From Pseudomonas fluorescens (GTDB lineage: Bacteria; Pseudomonadota; Gammaproteobacteria; Pseudomonadales; Pseudomonadaceae), in NCBI RefSeq assembly GCF_902497745.1, contig NZ_CABVHJ010000014.1:108371-143691 (forward strand): a DNA stretch of 35,321 nucleotides. Reading direction: 5' to 3'. Made by a program: the position numbers and the translations under genes. Positions 6,677 to 14,800 of this stretch are shown piece after piece (position 1 is the first letter of the stretch; every line of letters begins with the position of its first letter). The notes under the pieces are model-generated. The model was not told the origin of the DNA, did no database searches, and saw nothing but the letters and a program-made list of their open reading frames with translations.

Positions 6677-8625
6677 CAATGCACCTCCGCAGGTTCACGT
6701 TTGGCCGGGGTCGCTGGTTTGCTTGGCGCGGCGTCTTCGAGCAATGCGTCGGCGACCAGTTCGGCGATGTCCTTGATCAGCGGACGCGGTTCGACCACGC
6801 CTTCGAGCATCGCCGTGCACTGTGGACAACCCACCGCCACCAGTTCGGCGCCGGTCTCGCGGATGTCTTCCATGCGCATATCAGGAATCCGCTGTTTACC
6901 CGGAATATCAGTGATCGGCGCCCCGCCACCGCCGCCGCAGCAGCGCGAACGGAAGCCGGAACGTTGCATCTCTTTAACCTCGATGCCGAGTGCACGCAGC
7001 ACTTCTCGCGGTGCTTCGTACTCACCGTTGTAGCGGCCGAGGTAGCACGGATCGTGATAGGTCACGCTGTTGCCTTTGTGCTGACCGAGATTAAGCGCGC
7101 CGGCCTGAATGATTTCCGCCATGTAGGTGCTGTGGTGCTGCACAAGGTAATTGCCGTCGAACGCGCCGTACTCGTTTTTCAGCACATGGAAACTGTGCGG
7201 ATCGCAGGTAACGATGCGGTTGAAGCTGTATTTGGCCAGGGTCTGAATGTTGCGTTTGGCGAGCAATTGGAAGGTTGCTTCATCGCCAAGACGCCGCGCT
7301 ACATCGCCACTGTCACGCTCTTCAAGACCGAGCACGGCGAAGTCGATTTTTGCCGCTTTCAGCACTTTGACGAACGCGCGCAGGGTGCGCTGGTTGCGCA
7401 TGTCGAAGGCGCCGTCGCCGACCCAGAACAGCACGTCGGTGGATTTCTTTTCGCTGAGCAGATTGAGGTTCAGATCCGCCGCCCAGTTCATCCGCCCGCC
7501 CGGGGCGAAACCGCCGGGGTTGTCGGTGGCGATGAGGTTTTCGAGGACTTCGGCGCCCTTGTTCGGGGTGGCGCCTTTTTCCAGAGTGAGGTGACGGCGC
7601 ATGTCGACGATGGCATCGACGTGCTCGATCATCATCGGGCATTCTTCGACGCAGGCGCGGCAGGTGGTGCACGACCACAGGGTTTCGGCGTCGACCAGAC
7701 CGTTGACGATAGGTTGATGGGGATTGCCGCTGTGTTCGCCAATTGGTTTGCCGGGATACGGGCTGCCGGCGAACTTCGCATCGGTGCCACCGGCGAGACC
7801 GACGACCATGTCCTGAATCAGTTTCTTCGGGTTCAGCGGCTGGCCGGCGGCGAAGGCCGGGCACGCGGCTTCGCACTTGCCGCACTGCACGCAGGCGTCG
7901 AAACCGAGCAACTGGTTCCAGGTGAAATCCTTGGGTTTCTCAACACCCAACGGAGCACTCGGATCGTTCAAATCCAAAGGCTTCAAGCCGGTAGAGCGGC
8001 CGCCGCCAAAGCGCTCGGCGCGACGGTGCCAGGCCAGATGCAGCGCACCGGCAAATGCATGTTTCATCGGCCCGCCCCAGGTCATGCCGAAGAACAATTC
8101 CGACACGCCCCACAGCACGCCAATCCCCAAGATAACGGCGAGCACCCAGCCACCGAAGTTCTCCGGGAGAATCCCGGCCACCGGCAAGGTCAGCAGGAAG
8201 AACGACGCCGAGAACGCCAGCAGGCTTTTCGGCAGGCGCATCCACGGGCCTTTCGACAACCGCGCGGGCGGGTTGCGCCGACGCAGATAAACGAAGATCG
8301 CGCCGACGAACATCACTGCCGTCATCAGCAGCAAGGCATAGCCAAGGATGCGGCTATGCAGGCCGAAACCGTGGACCAGCAGCGCCAGCACAATCGACGC
8401 CACCGCACCGCCCGCTGTAGCGACGTGGGTGTTGGCGATGTATTTGTCCCGCGCCACGACATGGTGCAAATCGACCATGTAGCGCTTGGGCATGGCCAAC
8501 AGGCCGCCGATCAGATCGACCTTCGAGGCCCGGCCCCGACGCCACATCGCTACCCGCCGCAACGCGCCGAGGACACCAAGGCCGATAGCTGCGAACAACA
8601 GGATTGGAAGAAGGGTGTTCAACAT
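6676..8625 (-). CDS. dgcB: Dimethylglycine catabolism protein DgcB, membrane Fe-S oxidoreductase
   Basis: DgcB is a membrane-anchored iron-sulfur protein of the heterodisulfide-reductase (HdrD/GlpC-like) type, required with DgcA for converting dimethylglycine to sarcosine. The 649-residue protein has about five N-terminal membrane segments (roughly 4-24, 69-91, 97-118, 133-153, 158-182). Two 4Fe-4S motifs follow: CVQCGKCEAACP near 245 and CTTCRACVEECP near 318. A cysteine-rich CCG-type domain has CCGGGGG near 560 and GCPQC near 600. The ATG at 8625 is preferred over an upstream TTG because GGGAG lies eight bases before it. It is coupled to etfA by a one-base stop-start overlap, suggesting electron flow between flavoprotein and membrane. 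Confidence 0.92.
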   Translation of the reverse strand: MLNTLLPILLFAAIGLGVLGALRRVAMWRRGRASKVDLIGGLLAMPKRYMVDLHHVVARDKYIANTHVATAGGAVASIVLALLVHGFGLHSRILGYALLLMTAVMFVGAIFVYLRRRNPPARLSKGPWMRLPKSLLAFSASFFLLTLPVAGILPENFGGWVLAVILGIGVLWGVSELFFGMTWGGPMKHAFAGALHLAWHRRAERFGGGRSTGLKPLDLNDPSAPLGVEKPKDFTWNQLLGFDACVQCGKCEAACPAFAAGQPLNPKKLIQDMVVGLAGGTDAKFAGSPYPGKPIGEHSGNPHQPIVNGLVDAETLWSCTTCRACVEECPMMIEHVDAIVDMRRHLTLEKGATPNKGAEVLENLIATDNPGGFAPGGRMNWAADLNLNLLSEKKSTDVLFWVGDGAFDMRNQRTLRAFVKVLKAAKIDFAVLGLEERDSGDVARRLGDEATFQLLAKRNIQTLAKYSFNRIVTCDPHSFHVLKNEYGAFDGNYLVQHHSTYMAEIIQAGALNLGQHKGNSVTYHDPCYLGRYNGEYEAPREVLRALGIEVKEMQRSGFRSRCCGGGGGAPITDIPGKQRIPDMRMEDIRETGAELVAVGCPQCTAMLEGVVEPRPLIKDIAELVADALLEDAAPSKPATPAKREPAEVH

Positions 8626-8682
8626 AGGTGAAGCTCCCAAAGACCGCAGGGTCTTGCAGGTCGGGTTGCCTTACTCGGTCAC

Positions 8683-8772
8683 TGTGGGAGCGAGCTTGCT
8701 CGCGAAGGCGGACTGACATTCAACATCGATGTCGACTTATCCACCGCTTTCGCGAGCAAGCTCGCTCCCACA
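8683..8772. repeat. REPIN between dgcA and dgcB
   Basis: Arms of about 25 nt at 8683-8707 and 8748-8772 are near-perfect complements (GTGGGAGCGAGCTTGCTCGC core), with a 40-base spacer. The element lies in the gap between the dgcA stop and the dgcB start. It could set relative expression inside the operon. Confidence 0.82.
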
Positions 8773-8789
8773 GGGTTGTGTGCAAGCCT

Positions 8790-10850
8790 TTAAAAGTCTT
8801 TACACAGTCTGAGTGCGTCATAAATGGCGGCGTGCGTGTTGCGCTGCGCCACGCAGTCGCCGATGCGGAACAGCAAGTAGCCGTCGCCCGCCTCGCTCAG
8901 CGAAGGTTGCGGCTGGATCGCGAACAACGCTTCGACGTCGATCTGGCCCTTGTTGCGCGAACCCTCTTTGAGCGCGTAGTAGATTTCTTCATCCGGACGC
9001 ACGCCGTTTTCCACCACCACCTGATCGACCACACGCTCCTCTTTCGCGCCGGTGTATTCGTTCTCCAGCACCGCGACCAGTTTGTCGCCTTCGCGGTAGA
9101 CCTTCTCGAGCATCATGTCGCCGGTCATGATCACTTCTTTCGGATACATGCTGCGGTAGTAGGTCGGGAACGACGTACCGCCGATGGCCACGCCCGGTTT
9201 GATGTCGTCGGTGACGATCTCGACCTGGCTGCCCTTGTCGGCGAGGAAGTCAGCAACCGACATCCCGGTGAACTCGCAAATGGTGTCGTAGACCAGCACG
9301 TTCTTGCCCGGCGCCACCTTGCCGTCGAGCACGTCCCAGCTGCTGACCACCAGCCCTTCGGCGGCACCCCAGTGTTCGTTCTGTTCCAGGTACGGATGCC
9401 CGCCGACCGCCAGCACCACCACATCCGGACGCAAGTCCATGATGGTGTCGGCATCAGCTGCCGTGCCCAGACGCAGATCGACTTTCAGCCGCGCCAGTTC
9501 CAGCTGGAACCAGCGGGTGATGCCGGCGATCTGGTCGCGCTGCGGCGCTTTCGAGGCGGTGGTGATCTGCCCGCCGATGAATTCCTTCTTCTCGAACAGG
9601 GTCACGTCGTGGCCACGCTCGGCGGCAACGCGGGCCGCTTCCATCCCGGCCGGGCCGGCACCAACGATGACCACTTTGCGTTTCGGCCCGGTGGATTTCT
9701 CGATGATGTGCGGCACGCCCATGTATTCCCGGGACGTCGCGGCGTTCTGGATGCACAGCACGTCGAGGCCTTGATACTGGCGGTCGATGCAATAGTTGGC
9801 GCCGACGCACTGCTTGATCTGGTCGATCTGGCCCATCTTGATCTTGGCGATCAGGTGCGGGTCAGCGATGTGCGCGCGGGTCATGCCGACCATGTCGACG
9901 TAACCGCCTTCAAGAATCCGCGTGGCCTGGTTCGGATCCTTGATGTTCTGTGCATGCAACACCGGCACCTTGACCACTTCCTTGATCCCGGCGGCCAGAT
10001 GTAGGAACGGCTCCGGTGGATAACTCATGTTCGGAATCACGTTGGCCAGGGTGTTGTGCGTGTCACAACCCGAGCCGACGACGCCGATGAAGTCGAGCAT
10101 GCCGGTGTCGTCGTAATACTTGGCGATCTGCTTCATGTCCTCGTGGGACAAGCCGTCCGGGTGGAACTCGTCACCGCACAGACGCATGCCCACGCAGAAG
10201 TCGTCACCGACCTCGGCGCGCACGGCTTTCAACACTTCCAGGCCGAACTTCATCCGGCCTTCGAAGGTGCCGCCCCATTCGTCGGTTCGCTTGTTGACGC
10301 GCGGGCTCCAGAACTGATCGATCATATGCTGGTGCACCGCCGACAGCTCGACGCCGTCGAGACCACCGGCCTTGGCCCGGCGCGCGGCCTGGGCGTAGTT
10401 GCCGATCACCCGCCAGATTTCTTCCGGCTCGATGGTTTTGCAGGTGGCGCGGTGCACCGGCTCACGGATACCCGACGGCGACATCAGGGTCGGCCAGTTG
10501 AAGCCGTCCCAGCGCGAGCGCCGGCCCATGTGGGTAATCTGGATCATGATCTTGGCGCCATGCTTGTGCATGGCGTCGGCCAGATTCTGGAAATGCGGAA
10601 TGATCCGGTCGGTGGACAAATTGACCGAGCTCCACCATTCCTGCGGGCTGTCGATGGCGACCACGGAGGAGCCGCCACAGATCGCCAGGCCGATGCCGCC
10701 CTTGGCTTTCTCTTCGTAATACTTGACGTAGCGGTCGGTGGTCATGCCGCCGTCCGTTGCGTAGACCTCGGCGTGCGCGGTGCTGAGCACGCGGTTGCGG
10801 ATGGTCAGTTTGCCGATCTGGATCGGCTGGAACATTGCTTCGAAAGCCAT
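8790..10850 (-). CDS. dgcA: Dimethylglycine catabolism protein DgcA, flavin oxidoreductase
   Basis: DgcA is the soluble flavoenzyme thought to demethylate dimethylglycine to sarcosine. It has the two-part build of trimethylamine dehydrogenase and 2,4-dienoyl-CoA reductase: an FMN-binding TIM barrel (about 1-340), a short cysteine segment, and an FAD/NAD domain with VVIVGAGPAGMEAA near 393-406. The 686-residue length fits. The family's 4Fe-4S segment is altered. Cys348, Cys354 and Cys366 are present, but the position of the second canonical cysteine is Ala351 (CVGANYC instead of CxxCxxC). The ATG at 10850 follows GAGGAA at proper spacing. It sits 15 bases downstream of the DUF5943-like gene and is presumably co-transcribed with it under GbdR control. 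Confidence 0.93.
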   Translation of the reverse strand: MAFEAMFQPIQIGKLTIRNRVLSTAHAEVYATDGGMTTDRYVKYYEEKAKGGIGLAICGGSSVVAIDSPQEWWSSVNLSTDRIIPHFQNLADAMHKHGAKIMIQITHMGRRSRWDGFNWPTLMSPSGIREPVHRATCKTIEPEEIWRVIGNYAQAARRAKAGGLDGVELSAVHQHMIDQFWSPRVNKRTDEWGGTFEGRMKFGLEVLKAVRAEVGDDFCVGMRLCGDEFHPDGLSHEDMKQIAKYYDDTGMLDFIGVVGSGCDTHNTLANVIPNMSYPPEPFLHLAAGIKEVVKVPVLHAQNIKDPNQATRILEGGYVDMVGMTRAHIADPHLIAKIKMGQIDQIKQCVGANYCIDRQYQGLDVLCIQNAATSREYMGVPHIIEKSTGPKRKVVIVGAGPAGMEAARVAAERGHDVTLFEKKEFIGGQITTASKAPQRDQIAGITRWFQLELARLKVDLRLGTAADADTIMDLRPDVVVLAVGGHPYLEQNEHWGAAEGLVVSSWDVLDGKVAPGKNVLVYDTICEFTGMSVADFLADKGSQVEIVTDDIKPGVAIGGTSFPTYYRSMYPKEVIMTGDMMLEKVYREGDKLVAVLENEYTGAKEERVVDQVVVENGVRPDEEIYYALKEGSRNKGQIDVEALFAIQPQPSLSEAGDGYLLFRIGDCVAQRNTHAAIYDALRLCKDF

Positions 10851-10865
10851 GGCGGGTTCCTCGAC

Positions 10866-11396
10866 TTACAACGGCTTGACGGTGAACAGGCCGTCGTCGT
10901 GGCCTTCTTCGGAGCCACCGTAGACTTGCTCGGCGACGGTGCGAATCTTGCTGCCGCGCGCCTCAAGAATCTGGTCCATGGCGCCGGCAAACCAACCGGT
11001 GAACATGTAGTCGACCTTGCGCCCGACCTTGCCGTAGACGTAGACGAACGCCGAGTGTTCGAGCTTGACGCTTGCGGTGCCTTTGTCGAGGTCAATGTCC
11101 TGGATCTTGAACAGCCCCCAGCCGCGTTGCGACAGGCGCTTCATGTAGTGCTCGAACACCGCGACGCCTTCCAGGCCGTGGCATTCAGCTTCTTTTTCGC
11201 ACCAGTGCCAGGCGGACTTGTAGCCGGCCTTGTAGAGAATTTCGGCGTAGGCGTCAGCGCCCAGAACTTCTTCGATGCCCATGTGGTTATTCACGAAGAA
11301 ATGACGCGGCACGTACAGCATTGGCAGGGCGTCGGAGGTCCAGACACCGGTCTCGCTGTCGACTTCGATTGGCAATTGCGGGGCGATCTTGGCCAT
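10866..11396 (-). CDS. DUF5943-like protein of the dgc operon
   Basis: This 176-residue soluble protein has no assigned function. A homologue occupies the same place before dgcA in P. aeruginosa (PA5397), and I believe the family is DUF5943. The stretch AGYKSAWHWCEKEAECHGLEG, followed by a beta-rich region with HSAFVYVYG and a late FTGWFAGAM, recalls V4R-type small-molecule-binding domains; that is a weak resemblance. Cysteines are few and no metal motif stands out. The ATG at 11396 has GGAG about ten bases upstream. The 15-base gap to dgcA points to joint expression and a supporting role in dimethylglycine metabolism. Confidence 0.85.
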   Translation of the reverse strand: MAKIAPQLPIEVDSETGVWTSDALPMLYVPRHFFVNNHMGIEEVLGADAYAEILYKAGYKSAWHWCEKEAECHGLEGVAVFEHYMKRLSQRGWGLFKIQDIDLDKGTASVKLEHSAFVYVYGKVGRKVDYMFTGWFAGAMDQILEARGSKIRTVAEQVYGGSEEGHDDGLFTVKPL

Positions 11397-11453
11397 GGAA
11401 ACTTAACTCCAGAAAAATAGTGGATTCAGTGGTGACCGCTGCCCTCACCCCAG

Positions 11454-11473
11454 CCCTCTCCCACAGGAGAGGG
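11454..11473. repeat. Single CCCTCTCC hairpin
   Basis: CCCTCTCC (11454-11461) and GGAGAGGG (11466-11473) form an 8-bp stem with a CACA loop, preceded by CCCTCACCCCAG. It is a half-copy of the intergenic element family, placed between the M19-like gene and the DUF5943-like gene. Confidence 0.7.
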
Positions 11474-11502
11474 GGCAGATCGGCGGCGGTCTTGAGTCAG
11501 CG

Positions 11503-12480
11503 TTACTCGCCCCAGACGTCTTTCAGGACGTTGACCCAGTTTTCGCCCATGATCTTGCGCACGACGCGCTCGGAATGGCCGCGCTTGAGCAGGGTTTCGG
11601 TCAGGTTCGGGAACTCGCCGACGGTGCGGATGCCCAGCGGATTGATGATCTTGCCGAAGCTGGTCAGACGGCGGGCGTAGCCCTTGTCGTGGGTCAGGTA
11701 TTCGAAGAAGTCCTGACCGTGGCCCTGGGTGAAGTCGGTGCCAATGCCGATGGCGTCTTCGCCGACGATGTTCATCACGTATTCGATCGCTTCGGCGTAA
11801 TCGTCGATGGTCGAATCGATACCTTTGGCGAGGAACGGCGCGAACATGGTCACGCCGACAAAACCGCCGTGGTCGGCAATGAACTTCAGTTCTTCATCGG
11901 ACTTGTTGCGCGGGTGCTCTTTGAGACCCGACGGCAGGCAGTGGGAATAGCACACCGGTTTTTTCGATTCGAGGATGACTTCTTCGGAAGTCTTGGAGCC
12001 GACGTGGGACAGATCGCACATGACGCCAACACGGTTCATCTCGGCGACGATTTCGCGACCGAAACCCGACAGGCCGCCGTCACGTTCGTAGCAACCGGTG
12101 CCGACCAGATTCTGGGTGTTGTAGCACATCTGCACGATGCCGACGCCGAGCTGCTTGAACACCTCGACATAGCCGATCTGGTCTTCAAACGCGTGGGCAT
12201 TCTGGAAACCGAAGAGGATGCCGGTCTTGCCTTGTTCCTTGGCGCGACGGATGTCGGCAGTGGTGCGCACCGGCATTACCAGGTCGCTGTTTTCGCGGAT
12301 CAGCTTCTGGCTGGCAGCAATATTGTTCACGGTCGCCTGAAAGCCTTCCCACACCGACACAGTGCAGTTGGCTGCCGTCAGACCGCCCTTGCGCATGTCT
12401 TCGAACAGCTCGCGGTTCCATTTGGCAATGATCAGACCGTCGATAACGATGCTGTCGGCGTGTAATTCGGCTGGGCTCAT
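11503..12480 (-). CDS. M19 (renal dipeptidase-like) protein, atypical metal site
   Basis: The 325-residue protein is a member of the amidohydrolase-fold membrane dipeptidase family (M19). It matches the family through CDLSHVG (His159), YSHCLPSGLKEHPRN (His180, His189) and GIGTDFTQG. Two classic metal-binding parts are changed. The family HxD after the first strand reads DGLIIAKWN (residues 14-22), and the bridging glutamate is Gln93 in GFQNAHAF. A normal two-zinc dipeptidase is therefore doubtful. The orthologous position in P. aeruginosa (PA5396) belongs to the same GbdR-linked cluster. The ATG at 12480 is chosen for AGGGGA six bases upstream; the open frame extends further 5' without support. 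It is first in the minus-strand block, so the promoter should lie in 12481-12714. Confidence 0.87.
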   Translation of the reverse strand: MSPAELHADSIVIDGLIIAKWNRELFEDMRKGGLTAANCTVSVWEGFQATVNNIAASQKLIRENSDLVMPVRTTADIRRAKEQGKTGILFGFQNAHAFEDQIGYVEVFKQLGVGIVQMCYNTQNLVGTGCYERDGGLSGFGREIVAEMNRVGVMCDLSHVGSKTSEEVILESKKPVCYSHCLPSGLKEHPRNKSDEELKFIADHGGFVGVTMFAPFLAKGIDSTIDDYAEAIEYVMNIVGEDAIGIGTDFTQGHGQDFFEYLTHDKGYARRLTSFGKIINPLGIRTVGEFPNLTETLLKRGHSERVVRKIMGENWVNVLKDVWGE

Positions 12481-12714
12481 CAGGCGTCCCCTTATTGGCG
12501 ATTCATGCGCCGAATCGTCTGCCGGCGCTTTGGGGCCAGCATATGCCTCGGTGCCGGGGCGACCGGGTGCAAAAACGACAGGGGAATTGCCGAAAGCGTC
12601 AATCCGCGACAAAGGGTCGCCAGACGCTCCGATAAGCTACCTGTTCAAGCCCGCAAGCTTGAGCCAGAATCTCCCGCATCTTGGAAACACCACTGGATTA
12701 GAGCGGCGACAACA

Positions 12715-13116
12715 ATGAAATCGATCTTCCTGGCTTTGGCACTGATGGCGACCGGCGTACACGCCGCTGAAGAGTCCGACAACAACCCGTGCGACGCCGT
12801 CGAAAACGACGTCCAGACCCTGGAATGCTCGACCTACAGCCGCAGCACCGCCGAAGACCTGCTCAAGGACAACTACGCCAGCCTGACCGAACGCATGCAG
12901 ACCGCGTACGGCAAGAACGCCACGCAACTGGCGGACATCACCGCCAAGATCAAGACTGCCCAGCAGCAGTGGCTGAAGACGCGGGATGCGGATTGCGCGG
13001 TGGAAGCGTTCCCCGCCACCGAAGGCAGCAAGGCGTTCAAGATTGCGCAGAATGACTGTGTGGCACGGATGAGTGATGAACGGTCGGAGTTTTTGGAGTC
13101 GATTGGGCAGGAGTGA
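12715..13116 (+). CDS. LprI-like periplasmic protein (DUF1311 type)
   Basis: The 133-residue protein begins with a clear signal peptide (hydrophobic 4-15, cleavage likely after VHA at residue 17). The mature part is helical, with four cysteines and the hallmark QQQWLKTRDADC, which matches the LprI N-terminal domain pattern W-x3-RDxxC. LprI of Mycobacterium inhibits lysozyme; whether this Pseudomonas protein does so is not known. The start at 12715 is set by the signal peptide; the ribosome site is weak. The open frame runs further upstream, but that part has no signal or family match. It is divergent from the M19-like gene and not obviously part of betaine metabolism. Confidence 0.82.
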   Translation: MKSIFLALALMATGVHAAEESDNNPCDAVENDVQTLECSTYSRSTAEDLLKDNYASLTERMQTAYGKNATQLADITAKIKTAQQQWLKTRDADCAVEAFPATEGSKAFKIAQNDCVARMSDERSEFLESIGQE

Positions 13117-13146
13117 TCCTGACCACTCGTAACATGCAGTAAATTC

Positions 13147-13214
13147 TTGTTGATTGGCGTTGGGAGAAATATAAGCAAAGATTCTGAAATCTTATAAAAG
13201 ACTTATATTTCTCC
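13147..13214 (+). promoter_or_regulatory. Promoter and nested inverted-repeat operator of the XRE gene
   Basis: A perfect 13-bp inverted repeat, GGAGAAATATAAG (13163-13175) and CTTATATTTCTCC (13202-13214), brackets a second one, AAGATT (13178-13183) and AATCTT (13188-13193). A possible promoter is TTGTTG (13147-13152), a 17-bp spacer and TATAAG (13170-13175), so the -10 would sit inside the first outer arm. This is the usual layout of an autorepressed antitoxin-type operator. The outer arm ends four bases before the start codon. Confidence 0.6.
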
Positions 13215-13218
13215 GAAT

Positions 13219-13542
13219 ATGAAGATATCCACAGATATCCAAATCATCAACGACGCCGAGGGCAAACCAGCCTTTGTGGTCATTCCGTACGCGCAGTATG
13301 TTGCGCAAAAAATGCAGCCCGACCTGATTCCCCATGAGGTCGTCAGCCGGATGGTCGAGGGGGCAACACCGATCCGTGCCTGGCGCGAACACCTCAACCT
13401 GACTCAGGAAGAAGTCGCCAAACGCATGGGTATTTCGCAACCGGCGTTTGCCCAGCAGGAAACAGTCGCCAAGCCACGAAAAGCAACTCGCGAGAAGATT
13501 GCGGCAGCCTTTGGAATCACCTCTGAGCAGCTTGAGCTCTAG
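13219..13542 (+). CDS. XRE-family regulator, antitoxin-like
   Basis: This 107-residue protein has a C-terminal helix-turn-helix of the Cro/C1 type (about 52-107; LTQEEVAKRMGISQPAFAQQE). The N-terminal segment with GKPAFVVIPYAQYV is typical of HTH antitoxins whose partners are RelE/HigB-type toxins. No toxin gene fits on either side: only 102 bases separate it from the LprI-like gene, and a convergent tyrosinase follows. It therefore looks like a solitary antitoxin-derived repressor, probably binding the nested inverted repeat just upstream. No Shine-Dalgarno is visible before the ATG at 13219; the bases there are the operator arm CTTATATTTCTCC. Translation may be weak or leaderless. Confidence 0.82.
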   Translation: MKISTDIQIINDAEGKPAFVVIPYAQYVAQKMQPDLIPHEVVSRMVEGATPIRAWREHLNLTQEEVAKRMGISQPAFAQQETVAKPRKATREKIAAAFGITSEQLEL

Positions 13543-13550
13543 CCGGTAAC

Positions 13551-13592
13551 GGCGTGTTTGCCTGCTGCAATAGCCAGGCATTCACACCGCCA
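13551..13592. terminator. Imperfect hairpin between convergent genes
   Basis: TGCCTG (13559-13564) pairs with CAGGCA (13575-13580). Flanking GGCGTGT and ACACCGCC pair with one bulge, giving a stem of about 13 bp between the XRE gene and the tyrosinase, which converge here. There is no U-run, so the terminator role is uncertain. Confidence 0.4.
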
Positions 13593-13605
13593 CCCGATGC
13601 CAGCA

Positions 13606-14571
13606 TCAGTCGTGAAAAGGAGAACGAGGTTTCACATGATCGAGGACCAGACGTGGCGCCTCATACTCATACCCCAAGTCAGTGATGTCGCTCACACTCC
13701 GAGCAGACTGCGCAAACGGCTCAAGCACATCATCGTAGTTATGTCCTTTCGGACCATTGGTCAGCGGTGCGTAATGCGGCACCCAACGCTCGTTGCTCTG
13801 TAGCATCAGTGACTGCCAGTCTGCCCACACTTTGTCGACAAAGCAGTGATGCAGGAAGAACACCGGATCATCCGGAGACGTCATCGGCAGCATATTGCCG
13901 CCCACCCAGAGGTGAACGCGATTATGCAGTTGTGAACCCGCAGTGGTTACCTGCGGATCACCGCGCTGGGTGATCCAGCCCTCCAGGCGATTTCGGAAAC
14001 CGCGCACACTGGGGCCGGAATCATAAGGTGGTGTGTCGTAGAGACTTTCACGCAAGGCCATTTGCAGATCTTGCGGTGTCGGCAATGAGTTCACGACCAG
14101 GCCGAACTGGCGCTTCAAACCCGGACCTGGCAAATCGTCATCCGGATAAGAGGGAACCGGCCATTTACCGTTTTCAACAGCAAACGGACCGGTTGCCACA
14201 CGCCACTCATCGCCTTCAACACCATTACCGCCCATGAAATCCTCAGCCCACACCGGAGAGTTGAGCGGATCGGCAGCATCTTCGGTCCAGTTCCAGTACG
14301 GAATCGTGATGGAGCGGTTAATCGCCTGAAGGTCATTTTCGAACTTCAGCAAAAATGCCCGGTGCCATGGCAGGAACGAAGGCCCCCGATGAGCGCCATT
14401 GCGATAATTTGGATCGTTTGGTTCATGAGGCAAAACCGTGGGCTTCATCACTTGGTGATGCAGGTGCACATACTCATCATATTGACCTGACTGTTTGAGC
14501 TGGAGACAGGCATCGACGAAGTTGTCTTTTTCGATTGGGGTCAGCGAGCGAATGTTCTTGCGCAGCTTCAT
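13606..14571 (-). CDS. Tyrosinase family copper oxidase
   Basis: This is a 321-residue type-3 copper protein that would oxidise phenols to catechols and quinones. Both copper sites look complete. CuA has His38 or His39, His61 and His70 (H61 and H70 nine apart, in GAHRGPSFLPWHRAF). CuB has His216, His220 and His242 (LHNRVH and DPVFFLHHCF, 22 apart), matching the spacing of bacterial tyrosinases. PYWNW is also typical. There is no signal peptide, and no caddie (copper-chaperone) gene is adjacent. The ATG at 14571 has only a weak AAGGGA-like site. It is not part of the betaine pathway and is an accessory insertion relative to P. aeruginosa. Melanin formation is possible but not shown. Confidence 0.92.
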   Translation of the reverse strand: MKLRKNIRSLTPIEKDNFVDACLQLKQSGQYDEYVHLHHQVMKPTVLPHEPNDPNYRNGAHRGPSFLPWHRAFLLKFENDLQAINRSITIPYWNWTEDAADPLNSPVWAEDFMGGNGVEGDEWRVATGPFAVENGKWPVPSYPDDDLPGPGLKRQFGLVVNSLPTPQDLQMALRESLYDTPPYDSGPSVRGFRNRLEGWITQRGDPQVTTAGSQLHNRVHLWVGGNMLPMTSPDDPVFFLHHCFVDKVWADWQSLMLQSNERWVPHYAPLTNGPKGHNYDDVLEPFAQSARSVSDITDLGYEYEAPRLVLDHVKPRSPFHD

Positions 14572-14665
14572 GTCTTCAATCCCTTGAGCGAGGTTAGGTG
14601 TGGAAAGGGCGACAATCGTCCCAATCCGCCGACAATCAAGCTAGGCGTCAGTCGGAAGGGCGTCT

Positions 14666-14684
14666 ACTGTCAGAAATTACAGGT
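14666..14684 (-). promoter_or_regulatory. 19-nt motif, copy upstream of the tyrosinase
   Basis: On the minus strand this reads ACCTGTAATTTCTGACAGT, identical to the plus-strand copy at 15230-15248. It lies 94 bases upstream of the tyrosinase start and points toward it. The motif has an internal CTGT-N8-ACAG dyad, which suggests a dimeric protein site. Confidence 0.6.
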
Positions 14685-14701
14685 CAACAACGATTTCCGA
14701 C

Positions 14702-14720
14702 CAGCGGTATTGCACCGCTG
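14702..14720. other. Perfect stem-loop in the DUF3010/tyrosinase gap
   Basis: CAGCGGT (14702-14708), a five-base loop, and ACCGCTG (14714-14720). No U-run follows on either strand. Its role is unknown. Confidence 0.4.
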
Positions 14721-14800
14721 CGGCACCGACGCGAGGTGACTTGACCGCCCGACTGCGTCAACATGATTGCCATCCAATTCGCTCATAAGGTCACTCGCCC

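Noticed and set aside
6679..8631. 650-codon plus-strand open frame opposite dgcB
   Set aside because: Antisense shadow; DgcB on the other strand has intact Fe-S motifs and membrane segments.
12481..12714. GbdR site in the M19/LprI gap from several GCGAC repeats
   Set aside because: GCGAC copies are at irregular spacing and are common in GC-rich DNA; no 21-bp pair was found.
13117..13218. A toxin gene partnering the XRE antitoxin-like protein
   Set aside because: Only about 100 bases are available upstream, filled by the operator; no open frame of toxin size exists there or downstream.
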